Part shown: in pieces, positions 47,676 to 60,123 of the stretch
Layout of the letters: each line of letters starts with the position of its first letter
Position numbering within the stretch: the first letter of the stretch is position 1
NCBI RefSeq assembly: GCF_021730395.1
Contig: NC_069366.1
Location: 68,205,001 to 68,269,000, forward strand
Direction of reading: 5' to 3'
Source: Mercenaria mercenaria
Taxonomy: Eukaryota > Mollusca > Bivalvia > Venerida > Veneridae
Length of the DNA stretch: 64,000 nucleotides
Position numbers and translations under genes: made by a program
The notes under the pieces: generated by a model
The model's database searches: none
Seen by the model: only the letters and a program-made list of their open reading frames with translations
Told to the model about the DNA's origin: nothing

Positions 47676-47681
47676 ATTCTC

Positions 47682-47797
47682 GGAATAGGTCTGCATTGTG
47701 TTTATAGACCTGTGAGGAGATTTGAAGAGCTCGCTCGCTTCGCTCGTTCGGTTCACAAATCCCTCACAGGTCTATAAACACAATGCAGACCTATTCC
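47682..47797. other. Long hairpin H3, 36 bp perfect arms
   Basis: The left arm 47682-47717 (starting GGAATAGGTCTGCATTGT) and the right arm 47762-47797 are exact reverse complements over 36 bp. The middle contains a GC-rich 'gctcgctcgcttcgctcg'. Each arm also contains AGGTCT...AGACCT. Confidence 0.93.
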
Positions 47798-47849
47798 TCG
47801 AACACATCACGCTATCTAGATGATATAATTAAATGTGGATATATCAGGT

Positions 47850-48150
47850 TTATTTTGCTCCTTTGGTGGGTACTATTTATCCCCGGGAGCTGCAGCTAAA
47901 TGGAACTAACAACTCGGATACTACTGCTTTATTTCTAGATTTGCATCTTTTATTTACGACAATTTTATACATACCAAAATTTATGACGAGAGGGATGATT
48001 TTAATTTTGGGTTATGACAATTTTCCAGTTGTATTAAACAAAGTCTTTAAACGTTTTATTAAAAAGGATATGACCCAACTGTTTTGAGACACACCGCATG
48101 TTTGGTAAATTTTCCTCTTTGATTGTGTCTGTCGTGCTCTATAATAGGTA
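47850..48150 (+). pseudogene. Reverse-transcriptase element remnant
   Basis: The plus strand reads YPRELQLNGTNNSDTTALFL DLHL, then in another frame TKIYDERDDFNF, and later LNKVFKRFIKK. This resembles a repeated reverse-transcriptase family of invertebrates (YPxELQLNKxNxSDTEAxFLDLHL, KIYDKRDDFDF). The class (non-LTR or Penelope-like) is unsettled. Shifted frames and an internal deletion show decay. The end matches the remnant at 56600-56785. Confidence 0.6.
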
Positions 48151-49039
48151 GTTATTAAATCCCAAAAGGACTGGTATTGGGTACTTATTACTACAAAAGT
48201 TTAGACTACATGTTACAGCTTCAGTTGTACACGTACATTCAATGCGAATGTCAGGGTCCATGAAATGCTCGCCTTCCCCATACCTCTTTCCGTTACACGT
48301 GCACACTTAAACAAAACATTGATAACCAGAACATTGAGCTGAACTTTCAAAATCAAATACAACTGCAAAAAAAAACTCTACATATTCGCATATCGTTTCT
48401 TGTGATAACTAGTTAGAAAAGTTATAACCGACATTGCGGATTATCTTCACGATGCGGTGAAGCCACAAACCTATAAATAAATAGATATTAAAATCTAGTA
48501 ATGGAACGCATTTGGCTGACTTATATCAGTACTTCGTCTTCAAATATATATAAAAAAGAAAATACACCTGCATGGATCGCAAATTTCAGTCAGAACGCTC
48601 TCACTGTTAATTTAAGAGAGCATTTATGAAGCAGATATGAATTTTATAAAGCTGATTATTTATCATACTAACGCGATCCGCGTCAGTTGTAACAAGAGAT
48701 TCTTCCCCTTTTAAATCATTATGATGAACGGCAGTAAAACCAGTATTCAAATAATTATAATAAAATCATCTGAATTTCTTGCCCTAAGGTATGATTCAGC
48801 AAGGATGTCATAATGATATGACGTCATAAAGATGTGACGTAACACACAAGTTAATTTTAATATGAAATAGTTTGTGTTTGATTTATAGTTTTTAAATAGT
48901 CCTAAAAATACGTTACACTACTCTCTCCAATCGGGGTTTGAAATGTTACAGCCTATTGACCGAATGCTACAATGAAGTTTTAAACAAATAATGGTAAAAT
49001 CGAGATAATAAATGGGCTCCTATATATAATATTATTAAA
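48151..49039. other. No gene seen
   Basis: AT-rich; TGACGTCA occurs near 48820. Confidence 0.4.
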
Positions 49040-49240
49040 TACCAGATTTATACAGGGCCCTTTTCATGATAAAACACATTGCAAGGCGCTTTACATAGCA
49101 CAAGGCAGCCACTCAGGACGCCAAATTCATCCTCTACTAGTACAGACAGAGAGCGATCTGGCCAGAGGGACGGAGGGGGATAAAGCCCTCAGAACAGTGA
49201 CAGAGAAATCAGATACAGGTCTGTCCGGCTAACTTATACC
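49040..49240 (-). repeat. SINE-2 copy, partial
   Basis: It has the 3' part of the family ('ccagatttatacagggccct', 'catcctctactagtacagac', 'gtccggctaactta') and no tRNA-like head. Confidence 0.8.
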
Positions 49241-49793
49241 TAAAAAGCAACCAAACTACATCATATTTTTTTTCTTCACAAATGATGTCTACCGTCACCA
49301 AAAAGGCCGCTATCACAATAAAGAGAAGAACGTAGTACCCAGTATTTCCACTTTTTATCATAGTTTAAATGAATGGTCCGTTTAACAGTGCGTTGTGAAG
49401 CAGACTTGTGTATTTAGACATGTGTCCATTAAAAAAATAAGTTTTCATTTCGCACAAACAGCAGAAGCTGGTAGAAATATTTGTGCAGCTGCATTTCACA
49501 GCTGTTGAAAATTAAACCTAAGTATACTGTAGTGTGTTTATTAAATGTATACCAAAGTATAAAAGAGGCGTTTCCATCAGTATGATTCTGCTGAGAGTTT
49601 TTGTCTATTAAACAGGTGCAATAAAATGTTTACATCAGTTTAAAATTTCTTTGTAAAGTGAATATATCAGATTTACTTTCAACACATTGGTTGCTTATTA
49701 CAAGGATACGTCCCTTTCATTTGAAGTTTATGGCGTTCGTCTTCGTTTGATTTTCCTGCAGGCTGAATCAATTATTATAATTATTATTATTAT

Positions 49794-50207
49794 TATACCA
49801 GATTTATGTAGCGCCCTTTTCATGATAAACACGTTCAAAGGCGCTTAACATATAGCAAACGCAGCCACATAGGGCGCGAAATTCATCCTCTACTAGTACA
49901 GACACAGAGTGATCTGACCAGAGGGACAGAGTGAGACAAAGCCTCCAGAACAGACAGAGAGAACTTTTTAGATACAGACGGGTCCGGCTAACTTAGCCTA
50001 GCTCTTTGCGAAAAAAAAACAGTCTGGTTCTTTAACGTGCCCGGTGTATAGCACCGATACACGCGAAGCCGTCTTTCCTGGGAAGAACCAGTACAGGCCT
50101 CTAGTTAGGTGGGAGACACTCAAGAGCATCTCAGAAATTTCGAACCCCGGACCTCTAGATGGACAGTCAAACGTGTTACTACTACACCACCGGCCCACTG
50201 GCAATTT
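49794..50207 (-). repeat. SINE-2 copy, full length
   Basis: It runs from the 'ataccagatttatgtagcgc' tail, next to a TTA/TAA run, to the tRNA-like head ('gtttgactgtccatctagag' on the minus strand). It matches 37241-37668. Confidence 0.85.
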
Positions 50208-50209
50208 CA

Positions 50210-51303
50210 CGTAAATGCCGGAACTCCAATGTGTAGTTATTTTCTTGCTATGTAGAATTTAACGTATAACTTTATATGAACACAAATGTTTAATCATTTT
50301 GCGAGAAACAATGGGCTATGCAAAAATTTCGGGTACCAAAGTAAATCCTTTAAGTAATAAAGTAAAAAAAAATATGTAACAAGATCTTATATAGTCATAT
50401 GCCTCTGACGGGCAATGCTGTTACCTTCAGAAGTGTAACTTTGCACTTCACAGGGAACTCGAAGCGTTGCTTGTTTTTCAACAATTTGTATCCACTAACA
50501 CTTTACTCTAATTACACATTTTGCGCGTGATAATCATATCTTACTTACCTTTACTCTTTTTATTAAAGTACTCCTTCCTTACGTGATAAGACTCGTGTCA
50601 ATTCCTTATTTCATGATCGGATGAAATGTGATGCTTCTATATAGAATGAATAGCTTTTGGGTAAGTAAATGTCGGCGCAAGGTCAAAATAACAGATATTG
50701 CGACTAGAGCAAAATTAACTTACAATTTTAAAAGGCAAATGGCAAATGGTAACCCTCAAACCCCATAATGACATGTCATGTACAGCTATGGTTTTTGCAA
50801 TGAACTGCCCATAAATGCTAACATGTGATTTGTGTACATACTGGCATTTATATTCAATGGGTTATTAAGATGTTCATAGAACTTAATGAATGTTTCTAAT
50901 AATAATACTGGGCTACCTGTTGCCAATCTGTTGCCTGTTATATGCCTGTCTTTCGTTTAGGCCATACTATATTTTATTTTACAGAAGGCCGAATTCCATC
51001 ATTTACAACAAGATTGCAATTTTCAATTTACGGTCATGATTATGAGTTGTACTCATGAGCCTCTTCTGGCCATTTGCTTATGCTTAGCGCCAAATCAAAG
51101 ATGCCCACGTTTAGCTCTTTCTATGGCTTTTCCAATGAGACTTTTCACGTTAAATGGCATCTTTGCACACGTAAGCAGTGTCACATTAAACATAGCGTAT
51201 TTTGGCCCTGGTACGTTTTCCCAATACTTGTATATAACTTACTATTCTCGGAACAATTTCTGGTCTTCAGAATTTTATTTAAGAAATAATTTATAGCAAA
51301 CGA
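50210..51303. other. No gene seen
   Basis: AT-rich. A frame at 51036-51296 has no family resemblance. Confidence 0.4.
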
Positions 51304-51432
51304 GTGTTTTAATACTATTTATGCACGATGGGCGGTAATACGTCGAGCGTAATAATTTTATGAGGGCGCAGCCCGAGTGAAATTATTTGTACGACGTATT
51401 ACCGTCCGAGTGTATAAATAGTGTTAAAACAC
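51304..51432. other. Long hairpin H4
   Basis: The outer arms GTGTTTTAATACTATTTAT and ATAAATAGTGTTAAAACAC, the middle arms GGGCGGTAATACGTCG and CGACGTATTACCGTCC and the inner arms pair around a GC-rich 'gagggcgcagcccgag' loop. TGACGTCA and GACGTCA occur about 100 bp downstream (51527-51560). Confidence 0.9.
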
Positions 51433-51439
51433 GGTTCTG

Positions 51440-54071
51440 CTATACATTATTTCGATTCTAATATGCTCTTAATCTAAAACAGTAGATGAAATATAGTAGC
51501 GATCTTTCTTGGTCGCAACAAAAACATTGACGTCATCGCACGTTAACGCGACGTCATTCTAGCGTACGCATGTTTTAACAGAAACAAGCATATTAGAATG
51601 TATGACACAGTATTCTAGTGTATGACACCTCAGTTTTATTTCCATTTAAATTGAGGAAAGTCGTTTCGAAAACTTTGAATATTGACATTTTACTTGTCAA
51701 CTTTTTAATAATTGCCATACTGCTATGTTGTTATTATAGTAATGTAGGCGGAATGCTATCTTTACCACATCGTTAACTGCAACTGGATCCAGCCAGTAAC
51801 TCTCACATCAATTCTTTCACTTTGTACCAATATATCGGCATTTTGATAAGACTTTTACTCTTCTTAACTTTACAGTGGATAGAAATTATTTGTTTTCTTT
51901 TCTACTTAAAGATGTAAAAAGTACAGCTCATATCCATATAGCTTTTATACGTCGCAGTATTTCGTTCAGTATGAATTCGTATTTTAAACTAAATGGTAAT
52001 AAATCAATAATAAAGAAGATGCATCAAATGTTCGGTATGTCATTTTTATTGTATAAGATAAAACTGTAAATATATAAGATATCAGGAAAATATGAAGATA
52101 ATAGGGCTGTAAGTTATAGTGCAAAACCACTTTAGTCGGAAAAGATACAGTTGCTGATGACATAATATCTGTGCTTGTTTAAAGGGAATTACTTGTTTTA
52201 TGAAATTTCATATCTAAAACAAAATAATTGCAAATTTGTTCATTTGACTATACGCTCAGGTTACTTCAATCTTACCAGGTTCCCTCGTTAATTACTTCTT
52301 AAGTACTGATAGTCGTAATTTAGTCTTACAATTTTGTGGTGAAGTACATCCCTAGAAGAACAAATGGTAAGCCTGCAATAATTTATATCTTTATTATAGT
52401 TCCAAGTTTAATCACAACTGCTATTTGTATTTCAATGTGTATTTATTTCATTAAATTAAATGTGATTTATTTTCGGTGTTTAAAGATTCCACTTGAAGAC
52501 AGATAACTTAACTATATGACGTTTTAATGTCGAAATTATATGATGAACAAACTGCGGTATTAATATACACTTAGTGCCATAGTATAACTGCTAATATTTA
52601 TTTATGGAAATCAGTTCATAAAGCGGAAACAAAAACATTGCTGTAAGGCAAGTCAGTGTATGTGAAAAACATAACTTTATCATGTTCAAAAGTCACTTGT
52701 TTAGAGAATATGCAGCTAGATATACTGCCAATTCCATGTCAAATACATATTTAATAGTATAATATGCACAAACAGTTATTAAATGAGATACGATTTCTAA
52801 TATTGCAGCCCACCCTCATTTAGATGGGCATATACCTCGTATAAGACAAAATATATTCTGTGATAACTTACATTGGCCATTTCCGTTTAGTAAATGTATA
52901 ATAATGTATACATATATAACTGCATTGCTGTAACTTTTCGGTTTGAGGGAATTGTGTCCTTCTGAGAGCTTTAAATAGACATATTCAGAAACATCTGAAA
53001 AATACCTTATTGTGACTCGCAGCGTATGCTGATCTGTTCAGCATGTCATGTGAAATATACGATTTTAACAAATTATGCGTTATTCTGTTACTTATTTTAG
53101 AAATGGGTGTGTCTTGAGCAATACCCACACGTAACTAGATGTTTCTTCATTCAATTTATGAAAATTTACAAAATTTTCCCATTGTTGAATACCTTATAGC
53201 AATGAATTGTATGATATTATCACTGCGTTGATTTATACAGAATACCAGGTGTGTCTTATCGTATATCACAGAACAGGCGCTGTAGCAGGTAAGGTGTTTG
53301 TTAACTGATTGCACTATACATTCCATCAATGCAAAGATAATATCCCAGTTATATCAATGAAATGCAGAACACTTTTCATAATAAACAGTTCAAAATTGTT
53401 GACAATGCCACCCGTAAGATAAAAACGTATTGTGTAGAAGCATACGTAACCAATAGAATAACTTGTTTCATGATCTTAGTCAGCATTTGTTATCAATATT
53501 ATCCCGTCATCTGTATGACGCAATACAAATAAAGTTATTTATGCAGTCTTTGCGAATGTTCTGGTGTCAAAGCATTTGGCATGATGGTTAGGTATGTTGT
53601 TTCTGAAAGGTCTCGTTATGTAAATGAATGTTGATAAAAAGAATACTTTAGATTCGGAACCAACACAATGTTTACCATGTGTTAGGGTCACGCTACACCA
53701 CGAAGGTTTTGACAAGGTCTTCTGAGTGATATGTGCCAGAGAGAACATCGAACTACATGCGTTTTCACGATCATGAGTAACGTGGTTTTAAAATTAAGGT
53801 AGCTGTGCATGTTTGAAACGAATATTGTTCTACAGTGCAGAATTTTATCAAACCATAGGTTTTTTCCAAAGCATCATAGTATCTGAAAAAAAAATTTTGC
53901 CAGTAAAACCTAGAGTCGTATGCTTGATATTTTGTTAGATCAATTTGAAGATATTGGCCCATTGATCAATTTTCACAGTGGGCTTCTTTGGGGAAAAGGC
54001 ATATTTTCGCGTACAGAAGCAGTGCCATAATGTACATCTTAATGGAACGTTTCACTGTTATTGTTCCTTCT
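51440..54071. other. No gene seen
   Basis: AT-rich sequence; no supported frame, RNA gene or repeat. Confidence 0.45.
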
Positions 54072-54395
54072 CTAAAAAAGAAACAGCCCGCCCGCTTAGC
54101 TCAGTAGGTAAGAGCGTTGGTCTACGGATCGCGGGGTCGCGAGTTCGATCCTCGGGCGGGGCGTATGTTCTCCGTGACTATTTGATAAACGACATTGTGT
54201 CTGAAATCATTAGACAAGTCCTCCACCTCTGATTCATGTGGGGAAGTTGGCAGTTACTTGCGGAGAACAGGTTTGTACTGGTACAGAATCCAGGAACACT
54301 GGTTAGGTTAACTGCCCGCCGTTATATAACTGAAATACTGTTGAAAAACGGCGTTAAACCCAAAAAAACAAACAAAACAAACTAAAAAAGAAACA
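54072..54395 (+). repeat. SINE-1 copy with 14-bp target duplication
   Basis: The SINE (54086-54381) has a tRNA-like head ('gcttagctcagtaggtaaga', anticodon-loop-like 'ctacgga', B-box 'gttcgatcctc'), a body and a GTTAAACCC tail with AAAC repeats. CTAAAAAAGAAACA lies on both sides (54072-54085 and 54382-54395), a clear target-site duplication from retroposition. The anticodon loop would be Arg-like, but the stem is degraded. Confidence 0.93.
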
Positions 54396-54399
54396 CTTA

Positions 54400-56041
54400 G
54401 AATCGGTAAGTCACACTTGGCTGAGCAGCTGCCCTCGAAAGCTGTTGTCATTACAAGCTGGCCAATCAAACTCCGTGACCTTAATTATAACCTCTGTCGT
54501 TAAAAATTTTCTTTCCTTATTGAGGCGACTCTGACTGAACGCACTCTGTGGATTACACATTACTAAACCCGAGGATTGAAAAGTGGAGTTGTTGAAACAG
54601 GCCAAACATCTCATTTGTCACAAAGGTTAACATACATCGTTACCTTCGAATGCATGTTTGATATGTGAAAACAAACCCCATTGCGACCCTTTCACTATGT
54701 GCAACAAATTCACGAATCGAATGCCCGGATGTCACATTCACGAGATTTAGGACAAAAACTACTAAATTACAGCCATGAATTACTTGATCAATGACTGCTA
54801 AGTTTGTCGTGTGCGGGGTCGTAGACTGTTAGCGCATCAAATCACTAGTACATTAGGCTAGTACAAAAACGGCTTACCAGATTTGAAGGGGTGAACATTT
54901 TACTTCCAGGAAATCAGGCAAAGAGTATCTGATTAAAATCAAACACATCCGTAAAATATCTATTTTACATGTTTGAAAAAAAACACCAAGTTCCGTAAAA
55001 TATCCATTTTTCACTTTTAATGTCCGCTAATATCATCTCTATAAACTTCCCAAAACGTACTGGTGTAAAAATCTACACGCGTGTACGATGTTCCAATAAC
55101 ACGTGGACATTTTTGGACTGAGTTTAAATCGGGTCAAATAACATTATGTGTACAGGCAGTGTTTTTTATTTGCCGTATTTACTAAACTGAAAGTGGTAAC
55201 GGATTTACTTTGTTGTTGGATTTAACAATTTATGTTAGCGTAAATACTGTGGAAATAGCGGACTTGACATTTATCCAGGCAATAGAAAACAAGATAGTTC
55301 TTTTTCAAAATTTTAGTTTGTTGTATTTTGGTGCAGAAATAAACGCCCCTTAATTGGTGCAAAATGTAACGACCCCAGGGCGGTTAAACGAGGGATACGG
55401 AATGTCAATAAGGTAGAATGGTCTTGTCATTGCGTCCAATTCTAGGGTTCCACACATTGATGACCAATATTTAAAACAGACATTGCAACCAAAATTGTAC
55501 AATATGATCATTATATATTCATATAGATGTGACCTAGTAGGAACTTTTGCTATGCTTTAACTTGTAAATTTACTTATTTTCAGTCAAAATGTGAGGGTCC
55601 CTAGGCTTCATTTTTCATAATTCACCAACCATCAATGAGAGTCCTTATACTAGCGCTTATTTTATTGGTGATGGTAGAACCTATTATGAACAGCAGGCAG
55701 TATGCCTTAGTAATAGAAAGAGAGAGCGACATTATGCACATGCGCATTGAATTTCTACAAGTAAAACGTAATATTCAGCGTTAGCCAAAGACTATCAGAT
55801 AATCTTTACCTGATACATAATTTGTACATTTAAATGTACACATAACTTTGATGCGAGTAATTTTTACTTTTCTGATTTTTGTCGCATGATGCTCTTTGAA
55901 CCTACACGTATGCGTATCCGCACAAGCATGAAATCGCAACCTCTCAATCACAAAAAAAATACAGCCAAACCTGTGTTAAGCATCCCACAACGGAATGAAC
56001 CCATGCGGTTGCCAAAGGCAGGTGACTGCCTAAAAAAACAA
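54400..56041. other. No gene seen
   Basis: AT-rich. 'gttgccaaaggcaggtgact' near 56010 may belong to another repeat joined to the next feature. Confidence 0.4.
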
Positions 56042-56599
56042 AGACAAATATCAAACAGGGAATGCCACATACCAAAACCGCAGCCTCCCCAAAACGAAAC
56101 CTACAGCACGCAGACTTGCACGCCACAAACACACACACACATACACGTACGCGCGCACTAGCACAAAGCCAACACATGAGGACAAAACGAACAAACAAAG
56201 GAACACAATGGGGTACCGCCCTGGAACGGTCAGTGGCAAAAACACCACCAGGGAGCCCAAACCGGTTTATGGTGCGCACCCAACCTCACTCTTACCCCCA
56301 CCATGTTTCAAAGACACGGGACAGTGTAAATAAAAGTAATCCCCTTCAGGTGAATCTCTAACACACATAATGGAAACAAAAAGGCATGGCATGTAAAACA
56401 CAAAAATGCTCGTGTATAAATATATAAAAAGCAAACCTTTAGAACCAAAAACGTATGTACTTAGTGCCTTTTCAGAAGAAAGAGCAAGAAGAGAAACACC
56501 CTAAAGGGCCCGACGAAACAGGCCAGAAGACAGATATCAAAACAGTTCAGTCCAGGTAGGATTTAAAAACTGCTTATCATAGAGTCCTCCCCCTCTTCC
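56042..56599 (-). mobile_element. 3' region of a reverse-transcriptase element, copy 2
   Basis: Near-identical to 37864-38445 apart from a shorter CA stretch. On the minus strand it follows the coding remnant at 56600-56785. Confidence 0.65.
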
Positions 56600-56785
56600 G
56601 TCAGACACAATCAAAGAGGGAAGCGTAGTGTCCAACTGTAAACTGGTTGAACACTAAACATGCGGTATGTCTCAAAACAGTTGGGTCGTAACCTCTTTTA
56701 ATAAAACGTTTTATAATTTTACCAAATACATTTGGAAAATTACCATGGTGACCCAAGATCTTACGAAGTTTTTAAACCTTAAGTC
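56600..56785 (-). pseudogene. C-terminal reverse-transcriptase element remnant
   Basis: The minus strand reads LIKRFIKRGYDPTVLRHTAC, continuing LVFNQFTVGHYASLFDC. This matches the tail of the same family as 47850-48150 (RQTACLVVNP...YASLF). It lies directly upstream of the shared 3' region, which ties that repeat to this gene family. Truncated upstream. Confidence 0.65.
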
Positions 56786-56789
56786 TTAA

Positions 56790-57682
56790 CTAAGTCTTGA
56801 TGCACGGACCAATTTAAGATCGGTTACGACCAAGGTAGAACATAGAGAGATTTTATGAGGTTCACTATATCTGTGACATTCGTTGCACGACGTCAGTACA
56901 AGTATTCTAAAACTATTCTTATTAGCATTCACAAACAACAAACACAGAGATAGATGGGAAATGGCTTCATTTCATTGATATTATGGCACATGGCATGTTT
57001 AAATTGATAGAAATGAATATGAACAGAAGAAAAATCACTAGCTAAATTGCATAGCAACTTACAGGCAACACAAAGAAGCAGAAGCCCATGTTATAGGCTG
57101 ACAATGAAGGAACTGGCAAAATACAGAGATTTCTCCATTTATAGCTGATGCGAAAACGAGGCGAATTGTTCATTGTTTGCCCTAATTTATAAATTGCAAT
57201 ATGCCATACCGAAATGCCCATGCGGTCGCATGTGTATTGAGGGCCACTAAATATTTTATAAAATAAAATTTGTCCAATCAGTACACAGAATGCTGTTGTT
57301 TTTTTTCAGGTTCTTTGTAAAAATTATATGTTAATTACATGAGCTTAAGGGTATATAAAAGGAATAACTCACCTTTACTAATTCAAGACTGAAACAAGAC
57401 GGGTTTTTTTTACCATTTATAATGAAGTTCCATCTGGATTCTGTCTTACAGTAACGGACACCTTTATATTTGTAGCTGAAACTAGATGTCATGTTTTCTT
57501 GTACTGAAATTAAAAAACAAAGGACTTGACGAAATAAGAACATTTATAACTTGTGACTTTTATAACTTGTGACATCTTAATAATCTAGATGAAAGGTAAC
57601 AGAAAATATAGAAATCTTTAAAGTTTGCCGACGGTTATTCATTTTACATTCGATTTTAACCACACTTGCACACTACTTAAGT
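56790..57682. other. No gene seen
   Basis: AT-rich; no supported frame. Confidence 0.4.
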
Positions 57683-57848
57683 CAGAAAAAGATCTCGGTT
57701 CGAGCGGTGACCTCGGTAGGAAAACCGACCTTCCGTAAACCATATTGATACTTCCTCAATTGAAAGAATTCAGTGCAGAAAGCGAGGTTCCGAACCCACA
57801 GCGGTTAGAGGCAAGTCAACGGCCTCACCCATTCGGCTACGGAGATCC
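57683..57848 (-). repeat. SINE-3 copy, truncated
   Basis: On the minus strand the head 'ggatctccgtagccgaatgg' and B-box 'gggttcggaacctc' are followed by 'ttacggaaggtcggttttcc' and 'taccgaggtcaccgctcg', matching the family at 62927. The 3' part is missing. Confidence 0.75.
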
Positions 57849-57849
57849 A

Positions 57850-60115
57850 ATCATCCCAACCGTAATAGGGTCTACCTAGTAACAACACATACCTAAGCAA
57901 TTTGACATCTGTAGGTCTATGCAGTCGAAAAGCTTTTTCAGTCCCAAGTTCACTATGACCTTGACCGTTGGCAACTGACTCCAACATCAATAGGGATCTT
58001 TTACTGATCACAGACAATTATGGAATTAATCTCACAAGCAAGCCAAAGATTTGTCAGGTTATTTATAGGACATGGTGACCTTAACCTTTGACCTACCGAT
58101 TCCAAATACAATAGGGGTTGTTTTGTGACCATATGCATTCATCCTTCGAATTGTGACTACTGTTTGCTCAAGTGTTCTCCAGTTCAACAGCTAATTACAC
58201 CATTATCCAAATCTTGGTTCCGACACTGGCATTTACTTTATAAGGATATATATGCACTACAAGATACAAGTGTACATGAAATAATTTCCGAAATTACAAA
58301 TGAAATAATTATTTCAATAAAACAAAACACCATACTCTTTCGGCACCTTTACTGATAGGTTTACTCTTTCAGTCACAGTATTGTTTTCATATTTATAATT
58401 TCAAATTAAGATGATCAAATGAAGACTATTTAAAATTTCTATTAGACATAGTTTGTTTTATTTATATAACCTGCAAACTGATGTGTCTAAAGACCATCGT
58501 AAGGAGACTTATAGTCTTGTTAGTTAACAATTAATCTGAACATCGGTAAAATACATTATATTTATATGTTTGAATACTAATGTGTACTCGTACATAGACA
58601 TGCGTGCAATTCGTTTACAAATACACATACTTCTTATAACTCTTTTATTACACAATATTTATCACAAAAGTGATTGGGAACAAAAGATATTAAAACAAAA
58701 GACAAACATGAAAGAAACAGATCTAGCATGATTACATTTGAAATGTGACAAAACAAAATTATCGAGTTTTTACAATGGTCAGCTTTAGCAGCCGTTTCAG
58801 TGACGCCTGCACACCGCTTAATTCCCTTGACATAGCTTAAAATCTATAACTTATTGATAAACGTTATGTTAAAAATGATAAAAGGCTTTAGCATGCTTGG
58901 TAATATAATATCCTTACGGAAGGTCCTTAAAGTTCTTACCTTCCTCAAAATTTTCAAACAAGAGGGTCTTGACGCCAAAGAAGTACCTTGTAATATAATA
59001 TAACCAGAATAGTGAAAGCTCATCTTTTGAGGGATTTTCATATCTGTTCGTATTCGTATTTAAAAGAACTTAGACGTAATTCATATAACCAGTCAACCTT
59101 TAAAGGCCGGTTTGTTTTCTGGTGAGTATTTTTCTATTAAGAAACCGAAATGGAAACATTTCAATCAGTTGTACCGTTAATAGCTTTCAAAGGCTTTCAT
59201 AAACAGAAACGTTGTGTTTTTCATCACAGGTTCTTGGGGAAAAAATAAAATATTTCTCCATCAGAGTCTACGCACATGCTCCATTTGTTGTCTTTATAAA
59301 CTGTCAGGTATTTGAATGTGCAACTGCCGAGCTAACATATTGGAACAGGCGGTGAAGTTTCGTGATATTCCATTTTCCAGAATAATGAGTATGTATTCGC
59401 ATATCGTTTCTTGTAGTAACAAATTCGGGAATAATAATTGACTATGCATAATGCCTATACGATGTGCTTAACCACATCTTCTATAGATAAAAAGATAATT
59501 GAAAGTCGTGATGGCATGCCTTTTTGTACTTTAAAATTGTACAAAATCATATAGGTATGGACTAACTGTCTCCGCATTAGAACACAAGAATGTGGGAAAA
59601 ATCTGTAAGTTGCAGGAGACTCGGTCTTCTGAAAACATTAGACGTGAATGAACACTTTATACAAGCATGTACGAGTTATTTGTCTCTAAAATTGATCTCT
59701 TACCTTATCATAGCATTATTATTATGTATTTTTGACTGAAAGATAAGAGCATATTTATTCTTATTTTTCATTATTTATTTTGATATCAGCTGGGAATATG
59801 TCAGTCTTTGTTTTCAGACATATAATGAAATATAAATATCTTTATTCATTTATGAATAAAGATTCGTAAATTTCTTAGTGCGAGTCACATAAAGACACTG
59901 GATAAGACCTTATAGATTTAACTCAACTAAATTTAATATATCTATATTTCTAATGTTTTGTCAGAAAGTAGTGTAAATCGTTATTACAGATATTGAGTCA
60001 TCTGCTTAAACATTTATCTATTTTCAATTTAAATATTCCCTGTCATTGAACTAAAATATGTTGCATTAATACAGTTAGATATATACTTCAGTGAACAGAT
60101 GTTTTCGTCATTTCC
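57850..60115. other. No gene seen
   Basis: AT-rich sequence with no supported frame or repeat. Confidence 0.45.
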
Positions 60116-60123
60116 TTATCAAC

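Noticed and set aside
47682-47797. MicroRNA precursor
   Set aside because: Perfect 36-bp arms without mismatches and with a long GC-rich loop are more like an inverted-repeat DNA feature; no conserved seed was recognised.
54086-54160. Functional tRNA-Arg gene
   Set aside because: The boxes are present but the anticodon stem does not pair, extra bases occur before the D arm, and the segment heads a SINE with its own target duplication.
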